DNA from: Cribrihabitans_A neustonicus
GTDB taxonomy: Bacteria > Pseudomonadota > Alphaproteobacteria > Rhodobacterales > Rhodobacteraceae
DNA length: 64,000 nucleotides
NCBI RefSeq assembly: GCF_048820895.1
Contig: NZ_JBMERQ010000011.1
Location: 24,156-88,155, forward strand
Direction: 5' to 3'
In this document: positions 10,829 to 20,027 of the stretch, in pieces
Numbering within the stretch: position 1 is the stretch's first letter
How the letters are laid out: the number at the start of each line of letters is the position of its first letter
The notes under the pieces: model-generated
What the model was told of the DNA's origin: nothing
Databases searched by the model: none
What the model saw: only the letters and a program-made list of their open reading frames with translations
Position numbers and translations under genes: made by a program

Positions 10829-12124
10829 ATGAAACCCGCCGATCATTCTGAACCGCAGCAGGACGCTGCGCACAGCCTGACCGCCTCCCGTGCGGGCAGC
10901 GTCCAGCAGCCGGGCACGGATATCCTCACGCCCCTGGCCAGCCGCTCCCTGTTCTGGCGCGCGCGCTATCTCGAAGCCTCGCCCGCCCTGTGCCACATTC
11001 CGCTGCTGTTCTGGCTTACCGAAACCGTCCGGCCGCGCATTGCGGTCACCCTGGGGGCAGCAGATGCGGTGCCGCATTTCGCGCTCTGCCAGGCGGTGGA
11101 CAAGCTCGGGCTGGACAGCCTGTGCATCGGCGTGGACGACAGGCCGCTCAACCCGGATGCGGCCCAGTTCAACCAGCGGAACTACGCGGACTTTTCACAA
11201 TTTTGCCGAGCATCGGAAGAGGCGCCGGAAGACTGTCTCCCGGCCGGCAGCAAAGCCGATATGGTAATCGTCGCCCGGCCCGCCTCTAAGGCCATGATCA
11301 CGGCTCTGAGCACCGCTTGGCTGCCCCGGATGGCGGAGGAGGGCATCCTGCTGTTCCTGCAAGAGCCGGAGGCGGAGGCCGCGAAGGCTTTCCACACTGC
11401 CTTCGCGGCCGACGAGCAAACGTTCACGCTCTGGCAGCATGGAGGTGTCAGTCTAGTCCTGCGCGGCGGCGATCATTCCGAACGGCTGCAGAGACTGGTG
11501 CGGCTCAAGCCCGGGCGCCCCGGATTCGTAGCTGCCAGCACCGTGTTCCGGCGCTTGGGGGAACTGCACAGCAAGAGCATCGAGCTGGAGCAGGCGGACG
11601 CCGGGCTGACCCAGGCGCGCCAAAGCGCCGCCCTCAGCGCTGCCGAACTGCAAAAGGCCCAAGCCGAACTGAAGACCCGGGCCGGACAGGAGGAGGCGCT
11701 TCCCAAACTGCGCAGGGAGCTCGCGCACGCCCGGCAGCAGAACAGCCTGCTGCAGGAAGAGCTGGAGCGGATCAGAACACGCCTTCCGACCTTGGAGGAA
11801 GAAGTACCAAGCCTGCGCAAACTGCTTTCGGAGCAGGAAGAAGCCCTGGCCGAACGCTACAGCGACATCGCAGCTCTGGGCCTTGAAATTCAGGAAAACA
11901 CAAAGGAAATAGCCGCGCTGCGCGCGGAGCGCGATGCCAGCCGGCAGGAGGCCGCGGCGCTGAAAGAACAGCTGAAGGAGCTCGCGGCCTTGAAGGAGCA
12001 GCTTACCGCCGCCCAAGAGCAGCGCGACGCCTTTGCGGAACGGGTGCGGGCGCTGGAGCACAGCACCTCCTGGAAAGTGACCGCGCCGCTGCGCAAAGCC
12101 GTCTTGACGCTCAAACGCGCCTGA
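10829..12124 (+). CDS. Methyltransferase-like protein with C-terminal coiled coil
   Basis: 431 residues from ATG 10829 (MKPADHSE). The frame remains open far upstream, but that part lies antisense to glmS and is discarded. Residues ~50-230 look like the degenerate SAM-type domain found in alphaproteobacterial polysaccharide loci (RPRIAVTLGAADAVPHFALC, LCIGVDDRPLN); the Gly-rich motif I is altered, so catalysis is doubtful. Residues ~245-410 are a Gln/Glu/Ala/Leu-rich coiled coil. The protein ends with EHSTSWKVTAPLRKAV, a linker motif typical of coiled-coil regions next to glycosyltransferase domains. Its build mirrors the N-terminal half of the giant fusion at 594-5633. It probably scaffolds or measures glycan chains in the cytoplasm; this is inference. 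Confidence 0.75.
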   Translation: MKPADHSEPQQDAAHSLTASRAGSVQQPGTDILTPLASRSLFWRARYLEASPALCHIPLLFWLTETVRPRIAVTLGAADAVPHFALCQAVDKLGLDSLCIGVDDRPLNPDAAQFNQRNYADFSQFCRASEEAPEDCLPAGSKADMVIVARPASKAMITALSTAWLPRMAEEGILLFLQEPEAEAAKAFHTAFAADEQTFTLWQHGGVSLVLRGGDHSERLQRLVRLKPGRPGFVAASTVFRRLGELHSKSIELEQADAGLTQARQSAALSAAELQKAQAELKTRAGQEEALPKLRRELAHARQQNSLLQEELERIRTRLPTLEEEVPSLRKLLSEQEEALAERYSDIAALGLEIQENTKEIAALRAERDASRQEAAALKEQLKELAALKEQLTAAQEQRDAFAERVRALEHSTSWKVTAPLRKAVLTLKRA

Positions 12125-12198
12125 GCCCCTGACTGGGTGATCCTGACCGGCAGCCCCACCGCAGCCGCTTCCAGGGGCCAAAAGCCATCCCTCGGCGC

Positions 12199-13773
12199 TT
12201 ACGGCACGGCGGCTTGCGCCAGCGCCTGCAGCCTGTCCCCCATGACGCCGGCAATACTGGACCAGCCATAATCCGCCCGCGCCCGCGCCTGGGCCGCCCG
12301 GCCCAGGCGGGCGCGCAGCTCCGGATCCTGCAGCAGGCGGGCGAGCTGACGCTGCAGGTCTGCGCTGTCTCCCTTGGCAAAGATCAGCCCGCTTTCGCCG
12401 TCCTGCAAAAGTCCCTGCATCCCGCCCACGGACGACAGCACGATCGCCTTGCCCGCCGCCATCGCCTCCACCGGTTTCAGCGGCGCCACCATTTCGGTGA
12501 CCAGGAGCGGGCGGCGGGGGAAGACGCAGATGTCGAACAGATCCAGCCAGTCCGGCACCTGTTCCGGGGGCACCCGGCCCGGCATCATCAGCCAATCCCC
12601 CAGCCCCCGTTCCGCCGCCTCGCGGCGCAGCGCCTGTGTCACCGGCATGCCGCGCAGCCCGGTGCCATGCTCATCCCCCACCAGCAGCAGCCGGAACCGG
12701 TGCCCCGCCGCCTTCAGCGCCGCCGCCGCGGCCACCAGATCCTCCAGCCCTTCATAGGCCGGGAAGCTCCCGGCATAGCCGATCACCGGCACCCCGTCCG
12801 GCAGCCCCAGTTCCGCCGCCAGCCCGCGGCCGCGCCCCTGCGGGCCAAAGCTCTCCGCGGTGCAGCCGTTCGGCAGAAAAGTGATCCGCTCTGCCGCCAC
12901 CCCGCGGCGCTCCAGAGCCCCGCGCATCGGCTGCGATAGAGTAAAGACATGATCCGCCTGCCGCGCCACCTGGGTTTCCAGCCAGCGCTCATAGCGGTAT
13001 TGCGGCGTGCCCAGAAAGCCCGGCTCCCGGGCGGCCCGGCTCAGCTCCCAGAAGCCGCGCATGTCATAGACAAGGGGCAGCCCGAGACGCCGGGCCGCGA
13101 TCAGCGCGGGCAGCGCACAGGCGTGGTTGGAGGCCGCCATCACAACCGCCGGGCGCAGGTCCAGGAAGCGCGCCATCAGCGCCTCGGCACTGCCGCGCAC
13201 ATAGGCCGGGTAATTCTGCCAGCTGCCAAACTGCGGCTCCGGGCTGCGCAGATAGGGCACCCCGGAGATCTCTTCGCTGCGCATGGCGGCCAGCGGCAGT
13301 TCCTCCAGCAGCGCCGCCGGATCTTCGTCCCAGGGAAAGCCAGGCCGGGTCAGGCAATAGAGATCCGCGCCCGCGCAGCGCAGCGCCTGCGCCAGCCGCT
13401 GCGAGCGCACCGCATAGCCCGTGGAGAGCCAGGGCAAACTGCTGTAGAGCACATTGGCCACCCGCCCAGGCACCGGCGCCCAGCCCCGGGGCGGCACCGG
13501 CTGCGGCATCCGGGCCAGCGCAAACATCCGCTCCGCCCGCTGCTGCAGCGCCTTCCGCTCCGGCCCCGGCGGCAGCCGGGCCAGCGCCGCTTCGGCGCAG
13601 TCCGGCTCGGCCAGGTCCAGCGCCGCCGCCGCCAGGGTCTGGAGGCTGTTCTCTGCCTGCGCCTGCGCGAGCGCCCGGCGCAACACCCCACCGGCCTCAT
13701 ATTCGGGCTGCCGGGACGCCAGCCGCCCTGCCGCCGTCACATAGCCTTGCACCGCCCCCCCGTCTTCCTGCAT
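12199..13773 (-). CDS. GT4-family glycosyltransferase
   Basis: 524 residues starting at ATG 13773 (MQEDGGAVQGY), chosen because GGAGAGGAG lies just upstream; ATG 13794 is a weaker alternative. The N-terminal ~110 residues are helical and Ala-rich (TPR-like). Then comes a two-lobe GT-B enzyme: VLYSSLPWLSTGYAVRSQRL at the start of lobe 1, FLPNGC and IGYAGSFPAYEGLEDLV opening lobe 2, and TEMVAPLKPVEAMAAGKAIV at the donor site. No membrane segment is evident, so it acts at the cytoplasmic face. It lies divergent to the small gene at 13897. The sugar transferred is not predictable. Confidence 0.9.
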   Translation of the reverse strand: MQEDGGAVQGYVTAAGRLASRQPEYEAGGVLRRALAQAQAENSLQTLAAAALDLAEPDCAEAALARLPPGPERKALQQRAERMFALARMPQPVPPRGWAPVPGRVANVLYSSLPWLSTGYAVRSQRLAQALRCAGADLYCLTRPGFPWDEDPAALLEELPLAAMRSEEISGVPYLRSPEPQFGSWQNYPAYVRGSAEALMARFLDLRPAVVMAASNHACALPALIAARRLGLPLVYDMRGFWELSRAAREPGFLGTPQYRYERWLETQVARQADHVFTLSQPMRGALERRGVAAERITFLPNGCTAESFGPQGRGRGLAAELGLPDGVPVIGYAGSFPAYEGLEDLVAAAAALKAAGHRFRLLLVGDEHGTGLRGMPVTQALRREAAERGLGDWLMMPGRVPPEQVPDWLDLFDICVFPRRPLLVTEMVAPLKPVEAMAAGKAIVLSSVGGMQGLLQDGESGLIFAKGDSADLQRQLARLLQDPELRARLGRAAQARARADYGWSSIAGVMGDRLQALAQAAVP

Positions 13774-13896
13774 TGGTCTCTCCTCTCCAGCCATCTCCCG
13801 CGCACGCCCTGGGCAGCTGAGCTTTACGCCCTGTTTTCCCGATGGACAAACCAAAGCGGAGACGGCACACAAGGCTTCAACTGGAAATAAGCCGGG

Positions 13897-14442
13897 ATGC
13901 CAGCGATGACTGACAATGTGGCCACCGGGCCGGACGCAGATTTCAACTATGCCCTGCAGCTGCTGCGCAACAGCCAGGCAGAGGGAGAAATCCAGGCGCA
14001 TACCGAAATCCACCCCGGCATCGCCCTGCATGCCGATCCGGCGCTGCAGCCGGGCGGTACCTGGCGCTCTCCGGCCGGGCGGCTGCTCGAACTGGAAGCC
14101 ACCGCCGGCGGCGAGGGCGGCTGGTTCGGGCTGCACATGCGCCTCGGCGGCTTCAACCTGTCCCAAGCCGGGCTCATCGGCATCGCCTGCCGCGGCACCT
14201 CGCCATCGATCGAAGCGGTGCGCGCCTGCATCCGCTCAGGGCGCCCCGAAGGCGGCTTTGACGATTGCTTCTTTCCCAAGCGCATCCTGACCCATCCAGA
14301 GGCGTCCAGCCACCTGGATGCGCTGCAGATCAGCCTGCAGCCGGAGCTGCCGCCGGAAGCGCCGTGGCGTGAACTGATCCTTTTCCTGCCCCTGCACAGC
14401 TTCCGCCTGGACCTGCACGACCTGCGCCTGTTCATCGTATGA
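13897..14442 (+). CDS. Conserved-looking small protein coupled to a glycosyltransferase-sulfotransferase
   Basis: 181 residues (MPAMTDNVATG; ATG 13906 is also possible). Beta-rich sequence with GGWFGLHMRLGGFNLSQAGLIGIACR and a C-terminus WRELILFLPLHSFRLDLHDLRLFIV resembling a jelly-roll/carbohydrate-binding fold. Its stop overlaps the start of the next gene (ATGA at 14439), strongly implying co-translation. I do not recognise the family. It may be an accessory glycan-binding unit of the downstream GT2-sulfotransferase. Part of this strand was also readable as an extension of the divergent GT4, which has a better internal start. Confidence 0.65.
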   Translation: MPAMTDNVATGPDADFNYALQLLRNSQAEGEIQAHTEIHPGIALHADPALQPGGTWRSPAGRLLELEATAGGEGGWFGLHMRLGGFNLSQAGLIGIACRGTSPSIEAVRACIRSGRPEGGFDDCFFPKRILTHPEASSHLDALQISLQPELPPEAPWRELILFLPLHSFRLDLHDLRLFIV

Positions 14443-16478
14443 AGCTGACCGTCATTATCCCTGCGCATAATGACGAGGCTCCCCTGCACCGCCTGCTGCG
14501 GCACATCCGCCAGCTGAAGTTCGCCAGCCACATCATCATCGCGGACGACGGCTCGGACCCCGCAATCGCCTTCGAGCCGCTCCCCGCCGCCGCCGGCCTG
14601 CCGCCGGAGCGGATCACCCTGCTGCGCCAGGACCGCCCGCGCGGCGCCGGAGCGGCGCGCAACCTGGCGCTTCAGCACGTGGCCACCGAGCATGTCCTGT
14701 TCCTTGACGCCGACGATCTGCCGCTGCGCGACCTGCCGGATCTGCTGAGGGATCTGGAAGCCAGGGACTTCGATTTCTGCATCTTTCAGCATCACGACAG
14801 CCGCTGCGGCCCCGAGGGCCGCTGGGGGCAGATGCCTGCCGACCAGGCGCTGTGGCGTGCCGCCGGCACGGAGACCGGCGCCCTTTCGGACGTGTCCCCT
14901 GCCGCGGCTGCCAACCTGTGCCAGACCGCCAATTACCCCTGGAACAAGATCTACCGCACCGGCTTCCTGCAGGAACACGGCATCCGCTGCACCGAGATCG
15001 CAGTCCACAATGACGTCGAGCTGCATTGGCGCAGCTTTCTCAATGCCAGGACCATCCTGGCCAGCGACCGGATCGGGGTGATGCACTACGTTGCCCCCGG
15101 CCAGGGGCGGCTGACCAACCGCAACGGCCCGGAACGGCTGCAGGTGTTCACCGCCCTGTCCCGCGTCTCCGCGGAACTCCGCTCCCGCGGAGAACTCAGC
15201 GCCTTCGCAGTACCCTTCTACAGTTTCACGACCGGGCTGCTGGGCTGGATCGGCAGCTTCATCCGGCCGGACCTGCGGCCCGAATTCAGGCGCCAGGCCC
15301 AGGCCTTCTTTGCCGGCGAGGTGCCGCCGCCGGTCCGGGCCTATCTCGCCCAATGTGAAAGCGGCCGCCTGGCCGCCGCGCTGCAGCAGGCCGCGCCAGC
15401 TCCGGCATCCGTGCCAGATCTGGCGCCCGCGGTCCGCAGCAGCCCGCCCGGGCGCCAGATCTGGCTGCATATCGGCCTGCCCAAATGCGGCTCGACAACC
15501 ATCCAGCGGCACATGGCGTCCGCCGGCAGCGCGCATCAGGCCCACGGCGTCTGCTACCCGCAGGCCTGGCGCAGCGCGGACGGCTACCGCAACCACCTGC
15601 CGCTGGCAAAGCTGCCGTCAAGGAAGCTGCCGCAAGCCCTGGCAGACATCACTGCCGAGGCGCTTGACCGGGAGTGCAGCCGCATTGTGCTGTCCTGCGA
15701 GCATTGGGCCAATGCCTTTCCGGGCAGCAACTTGCTGCAGCTCTATAAGGCGCTGCGGACACAGCTGCCGGGCTGGCAAGTCCGGATCGCCGCCTATCTC
15801 CGCAACCCCTACGACTTCGTGGAATCCTGCTACGCGCAATACATCCGCGCCGGGCTGTTCCAGATCAGCCGGCACAGGTTCTATGCCGATGGCGCGCCCT
15901 CGATCGAAAAATTCCTCGCCTGTTTCGAAGACAGCCGCGGGTTTCCGCTCTATTCAAACCTGGGCTGGGCGCGCCTGCTGATGGCGCATTTCCCGCCCGA
16001 GGTTCTGATGCTGCGCTCCATTGAACCGCAGGACCTCGTGCAGCCGGACATGCTGGCAGATTTCTGCAGCCTGCTGGACCTGCCGCTCCCGGGCGGCACG
16101 GGACGGCGCAACCAAAGGTTCAGCAACCGCAAGCTCGCAGAGCTCGAATACGTGCAGACCCTGACGGACCAGGACAGCTATGCCCGGCTGCGCCCCCAGC
16201 TGCTGGAGCAGGATTTTGCCCGCGGGGCAGAGACCGCCAGCCGCCGCGGCACCACGCTGCACATCGGCGCAGACACCGCTGCCGCCATCACCCGGCAAAT
16301 CGAAAGCGAACGCGCGGAGCTGCAGCGGAACTTCTCCACGGCGGTCAGCGGTCTCTGCGAGATCCGCACCGGCGCCGGGCCGGGGGGCTGGGCCCGCGCC
16401 GAGCTGCTGGATGCGGAGGACCGGGCCCAGCTGCGGGCCTTCGTGGCCTGCAACACACCCCTCAAAGCGGCGCGCTGA
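14439..16478 (+). CDS. GT2 glycosyltransferase fused to a sulfotransferase-like domain
   Basis: 679 residues. Residues 1-~230 form a GT-A (GT2) domain: MKLTVIIPAHNDEAPLHRLL, IIIADDGSD, VLFLDADDLPLRDL (DxD). Residues ~340-600 carry a P-loop sulfotransferase-like domain: IWLHIGLPKCGSTTIQRHM matches the 5'-phosphosulfate-binding loop, followed by a VLSCEHW strand and RIAAYLRNPYDFVESCY resembling the 3'-phosphate-binding region. This implies sugar transfer and PAPS-dependent sulfation in one polypeptide. It is translationally coupled to the upstream small gene, and its last 17 bases overlap the 3' end of convergent glf. Acceptor and donor are unknown. Confidence 0.88.
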   Translation: MKLTVIIPAHNDEAPLHRLLRHIRQLKFASHIIIADDGSDPAIAFEPLPAAAGLPPERITLLRQDRPRGAGAARNLALQHVATEHVLFLDADDLPLRDLPDLLRDLEARDFDFCIFQHHDSRCGPEGRWGQMPADQALWRAAGTETGALSDVSPAAAANLCQTANYPWNKIYRTGFLQEHGIRCTEIAVHNDVELHWRSFLNARTILASDRIGVMHYVAPGQGRLTNRNGPERLQVFTALSRVSAELRSRGELSAFAVPFYSFTTGLLGWIGSFIRPDLRPEFRRQAQAFFAGEVPPPVRAYLAQCESGRLAAALQQAAPAPASVPDLAPAVRSSPPGRQIWLHIGLPKCGSTTIQRHMASAGSAHQAHGVCYPQAWRSADGYRNHLPLAKLPSRKLPQALADITAEALDRECSRIVLSCEHWANAFPGSNLLQLYKALRTQLPGWQVRIAAYLRNPYDFVESCYAQYIRAGLFQISRHRFYADGAPSIEKFLACFEDSRGFPLYSNLGWARLLMAHFPPEVLMLRSIEPQDLVQPDMLADFCSLLDLPLPGGTGRRNQRFSNRKLAELEYVQTLTDQDSYARLRPQLLEQDFARGAETASRRGTTLHIGADTAAAITRQIESERAELQRNFSTAVSGLCEIRTGAGPGGWARAELLDAEDRAQLRAFVACNTPLKAAR

Positions 16479-17625
16479 AAAACGCGGGCGCCGTCTCGCC
16501 CTTCTCCAGGCAGGCGGTGAAGCCGCGCGCCGTGTCCAGCGCCTCGCGGATGGTCACGTCCATGTCGAGATAGCGGTAGGTCGCCAGGCGGCCGACGAAG
16601 GTGACGCCGCGGGTTTCCCCGGCCAGCTTGACGTAATCGGCCAAGAGCGCCTTCTCCTTCACCTGGCGGATCGGGTAGTAGGGGATGTCGCCGGGCTCGG
16701 CGAGGCGGGAGAACTCGCGGTACAAGACCGAGCCCTCGTGCTCTTCCCACGGCGCGAAATGCTTGTGCTCGGTGATGCGGGTATAGGGCACCTCTTCCTC
16801 GCCGTAGTTCATCACCGCGCAGCCCTGGTAGTCGCCCTGATGGGTGAAGCGCTCGAAATCCAGGGTGCGGTAGCCGAGGCGGCCGAGCTCGTAGCCGAAA
16901 TAGCCATCCAGCGGCCCGGAATAGAACACGTGGTCATATCCCGCGCCCATTTCCGGGGTGAATTCCGTCTCCAGCTGCACGGTGATGCCCGGGTGATCGA
17001 GGATCTTCTCGATCATCGGCGTGTAGCCGTTCTCCGGCATGCCCTGGAACTGGTGGAAGAAGTAGTTGTCGTCGTAATTGAAGCGCACCGGCAGCCGCTT
17101 CAGGATGCTCGCGGGCAGCTCGGAAGGATGCATGCCCCACTGCTTGATGGTGTAGCCCTTGAAGAAGGCCTCGTAGAGATCCTTGCCGACAAAGCGCAGC
17201 GCCTGCTCTTCGAAGGTCTGCGGATCCTCGATCGAGGTGTCGGCCTGTTCATTGACGATGAAATCATGCGCCTCTTCCGGGCGCAGGGTCTTGCGGAAGA
17301 ACTGGTTGATGGTGTGCAGGTTCACCGGCAGCGAGAACACCTCGCGCTCCCCCGAAAGCCCGCGGGTGGTGGATTTCACCCGGTTCTTGTAGGGCTTGAA
17401 GCTCTCGAAGCGGTTCACGTAGTCCCAGACCTCGGCGTCGTCGGTGTGGAAGATGTGCGGCCCGTAGACATGCACCATCACCCCGGTTTCCGCGTCGCGC
17501 TCGGTATGGCAGTTGCCGCCGATGTGGCCGCGCGCGTCCACCACCGTGACCTGATGCCCCGCCTCGGCCAGATGCCGCCCGATCACCGCGCCGGAAAGCC
17601 CGGCCCCCACGCATAGAAAGTTCAT
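16462..17625 (-). CDS. glf: UDP-galactopyranose mutase
   Basis: FAD enzyme that ring-contracts UDP-galactopyranose to UDP-galactofuranose. 387 residues, normal for bacterial Glf. The N-terminus MNFLCVGAGLSGAVIGRHLA is the dinucleotide-binding fold, followed by DARGHIGGNCHTE. Later segments include GPHIFHTDDAEVWDYVNRF, TIKQWGMHPSELPASILKRLPVRFNYDDNYF and the conserved C-terminal RLATYRYLDMD. ATG 17625 matches the family N-terminus. The presence of a GlfT2-like enzyme three genes upstream on the same strand supports a galactofuranose-containing glycan. Confidence 0.97.
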   Translation of the reverse strand: MNFLCVGAGLSGAVIGRHLAEAGHQVTVVDARGHIGGNCHTERDAETGVMVHVYGPHIFHTDDAEVWDYVNRFESFKPYKNRVKSTTRGLSGEREVFSLPVNLHTINQFFRKTLRPEEAHDFIVNEQADTSIEDPQTFEEQALRFVGKDLYEAFFKGYTIKQWGMHPSELPASILKRLPVRFNYDDNYFFHQFQGMPENGYTPMIEKILDHPGITVQLETEFTPEMGAGYDHVFYSGPLDGYFGYELGRLGYRTLDFERFTHQGDYQGCAVMNYGEEEVPYTRITEHKHFAPWEEHEGSVLYREFSRLAEPGDIPYYPIRQVKEKALLADYVKLAGETRGVTFVGRLATYRYLDMDVTIREALDTARGFTACLEKGETAPAFFSAPL

Positions 17626-17665
17626 CTGTCTGTTCGTCCTCTTGTGTCTGGCCTGCCGCCGTCCG

Positions 17666-18754
17666 TCACTCTGCTGCGGCCAGCATGATCCGGGTTTGGC
17701 CCGCTTTCTTCATAAAGCCCTTGGGGTCGTCCAGAAGCATGTCGCTCAGAAGGCCCGCAAATATCTGGAAACTGGCCACGGTGTCTTGGGAGAAGTGATC
17801 GCCGGCATTCAGGCTCTGCGCCGCGGCGGTGGTCTTCGACGCGATCCTGTCCAATGCATCCGCCATCGGCGTGCCTGCAAAGAACTCCGCGTCCAGAGCT
17901 TCGGCATCCTCCCTGTAGCGGCGCGCGATCCCGGCGGCGAGCCGCTCCGGAATCCGGAACTTCGCTCCGTTCCCGCCCAGGCCGCTGGCCCGCAGGCGCT
18001 CGCTCACGGTCCGCCCCATTGCGCTGCGCGCCTCGATGATCTCCGCGGTCCGGGACAGGTCCCGCGCCTTCAGCCGGGCGGTGAAGGTCTTGTGCGTCTC
18101 GCGCAGCAGGGCCAGCTGCGGCAGCGTCAGGGAGGTGTTTGCGGAGATGCCGCCGGCAATCCGGAAATCCTCGTTCTGCAGCAGGACACGGAAGAAATCG
18201 CTGACCGCATCCTCGCGGAACAATTCCTCGCGCACGAAGGGGCGCAGGGTGAAGCGGCTGCCGAAAACCTCCCGCCATTTCCGGAACCGGGGCAGATACT
18301 CGATGGCCCGCTTTTCCGACAGGGTATCGCAGAAATCGGTGAAGGACTCCATGGCGCTGCCGAGCTTCACGCGCTCGGAAAACGCCGACACCAGCTTGTC
18401 CGGATGCGGCCGCACATAGGCGACCAGGCGGATCCGGTCTTTGAAGTCCGGCCAGTAGGCCTCGATCGCTTCGGCGAACACCTGGGGATCGACGAATTGG
18501 AAATGCTCGGCCGAGATCACCCCGTAGTCCGCATCGCTGCGGCTCAGCGCGGCGGCGACCCGGCGGAACCTGGTCTCGCGCTGGCCGGCCCGGCGCGCCT
18601 GGCTCAGCGTCTTTGCCATGGCGATATGGTTGTTCCTGGTGGGATAGCAGATGGATTTGCCCGGCAGCTCATAGGCCTTCTGCACCAGCGCCTTCTGGAT
18701 CGAGGTGGACCCGGTCTTGGTGTCCCCCAGATGAATGACAAGCTCGTTGATCAT
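17666..18754 (-). CDS. Sulfotransferase-like protein (P-loop)
   Basis: 362 residues. The N-terminus MINELVIHLGDTKTGSTSIQKALVQ is a PAPS-binding P-loop of the K-T-G-S-T-S type, and RIRLVAYVRPHPDKLVSAFSERV fits the second cofactor-binding region. ATG 18754 has AGGAG upstream and overlaps the stop of the preceding gene (ATGA). No signal peptide is present. It probably sulfates a nascent glycan in the cytoplasm, though proteins of this group are poorly characterised and some lack proven activity. It lies in a minus-strand run 21869-16462 with the GlfT2-like enzyme, another sulfotransferase and glf. Confidence 0.82.
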   Translation of the reverse strand: MINELVIHLGDTKTGSTSIQKALVQKAYELPGKSICYPTRNNHIAMAKTLSQARRAGQRETRFRRVAAALSRSDADYGVISAEHFQFVDPQVFAEAIEAYWPDFKDRIRLVAYVRPHPDKLVSAFSERVKLGSAMESFTDFCDTLSEKRAIEYLPRFRKWREVFGSRFTLRPFVREELFREDAVSDFFRVLLQNEDFRIAGGISANTSLTLPQLALLRETHKTFTARLKARDLSRTAEIIEARSAMGRTVSERLRASGLGGNGAKFRIPERLAAGIARRYREDAEALDAEFFAGTPMADALDRIASKTTAAAQSLNAGDHFSQDTVASFQIFAGLLSDMLLDDPKGFMKKAGQTRIMLAAAE

Positions 18755-20025
18755 GCAATCCGTTCTCCTGTGGCGGCCTTGGCGCCGGTTTCCTTCTGCC
18801 CGGCCTGCAGCGCGGTGAGGAAAGCGGCGGTTTCCTCCTCCAGCCCGGCCAGATGACGGCTGCAGATCCTGCTCAGCGCGGCGCGGAAGACCTCCTCTTC
18901 CGGCACCGGCTCCGCCTCGCGCACCGCTTCCAGATCCGCAAAGAACCCGGTCCGGCCCGCCGTCTCGCCCAGCCAGGCATCAAGCGGGCGGAAGCGCTCC
19001 AGCATCCGCTCCCGGTTGGCGGCGCCGAACAGTTCGATGCGGCTGCTCGGCGGCAGGTCCAGCGCCGGCGTCAGCTCGCGCAGGGCCCGGCGCAGGCGGC
19101 CGGACTGCCCGGACGGAAGCGCCGCGTTGCCGCGCCGGGCGATCTCGTAGACGCCGCGGTGGATGGAGTCGTTCTCCCGCCGCTCCGGCGCCAGCCCGGC
19201 GGGCAGCTCGAGCCCGGTCTGGGCGATGAAATCCGCCACCGAGCCGCCCCCCGCCCGCACGTCGGCGTAATCGCGCAGAACCAGCCGCGCCTTGGGCAGG
19301 GTCTTGAGCCAGCCTTCCAGCATCAGCCGGTAGTCGAAGTGGATGCCCTGCAGATAGCCGTCCAGCCCGTCCTCGCGCAGCGGCGCCACGTCGTGGCCGA
19401 ATTTCAGCCGCTGGCCGTGCCAGGAGGCCAGGTATTCGTCGATCCGCCTCAGCGTCGCCACCAGGGTGAATTCGGCGCCCGGGAAATAGCCTGCCAGCTG
19501 CTTGATCAGCCGCGGCGCGGCGGCGTTGAAATTGGCAAAGACCTCCGCTGCCAGGATCACCGTATGCGGCTCTGTAAAGCGGATCTGCTGATGGATGGCA
19601 TGCACCATCTGCGGCAGCGCGGGCAGGCGCTTGTGGTAGGACGGCACACGGCCCCCCGCCCCGGCCGCCAGCATCCGGAAGGCCAGCGCGTTATGCGGCT
19701 CGCGGACGTTGATCGGCAGGCTCTCGCCGCCCGGCCCATGGCCGGCCGCGGCGGCGGCCTGATGCGCCATGCCCTCGAAATCCACGTAAGGATAGAGGAT
19801 GCCGCTGCGCGCCAGCGCCGCGGCATTGCGCGACAGGTAGTCCTGCAGCGAGGTCGAGCCCACCTTGTGGTGGCCGATGAACAGGATCACCTGCAGCGGC
19901 CGGGACGGCATTGCGCCGGCCGCGGCCGGCGCGGTCTTCGGCAGGGCGGGTCCGCCAGTCCTGGAGCGCAGGGCGGAGCCCTGTGCCGCGGCGGCGGCCA
20001 GGGGGCGGAGCAATCGGCGGATCAT
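18751..20025 (-). CDS. Second sulfotransferase-like protein
   Basis: 424 residues from ATG 20025 (MIRRLLRPLAAAAAQG), just two bases beyond the preceding stop; a longer reading starts inside the upstream gene and is not needed. After a ~45-residue Ala/Arg-rich leader, LQVILFIGHHKVGSTSLQDYL is the P-loop, followed by VILAAEVFANFN and FTLVATLRRIDEYLASWHGQRL, equivalent to the two cofactor sites seen in the neighbouring paralog. C-terminal half is helical. Translationally coupled to the downstream sulfotransferase (ATGA). Tandem, diverged sulfotransferases suggest sulfation at two positions or two sugars; that is inferred. Confidence 0.8.
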   Translation of the reverse strand: MIRRLLRPLAAAAAQGSALRSRTGGPALPKTAPAAAGAMPSRPLQVILFIGHHKVGSTSLQDYLSRNAAALARSGILYPYVDFEGMAHQAAAAAGHGPGGESLPINVREPHNALAFRMLAAGAGGRVPSYHKRLPALPQMVHAIHQQIRFTEPHTVILAAEVFANFNAAAPRLIKQLAGYFPGAEFTLVATLRRIDEYLASWHGQRLKFGHDVAPLREDGLDGYLQGIHFDYRLMLEGWLKTLPKARLVLRDYADVRAGGGSVADFIAQTGLELPAGLAPERRENDSIHRGVYEIARRGNAALPSGQSGRLRRALRELTPALDLPPSSRIELFGAANRERMLERFRPLDAWLGETAGRTGFFADLEAVREAEPVPEEEVFRAALSRICSRHLAGLEEETAAFLTALQAGQKETGAKAATGERIA

Positions 20026-20027
20026 CT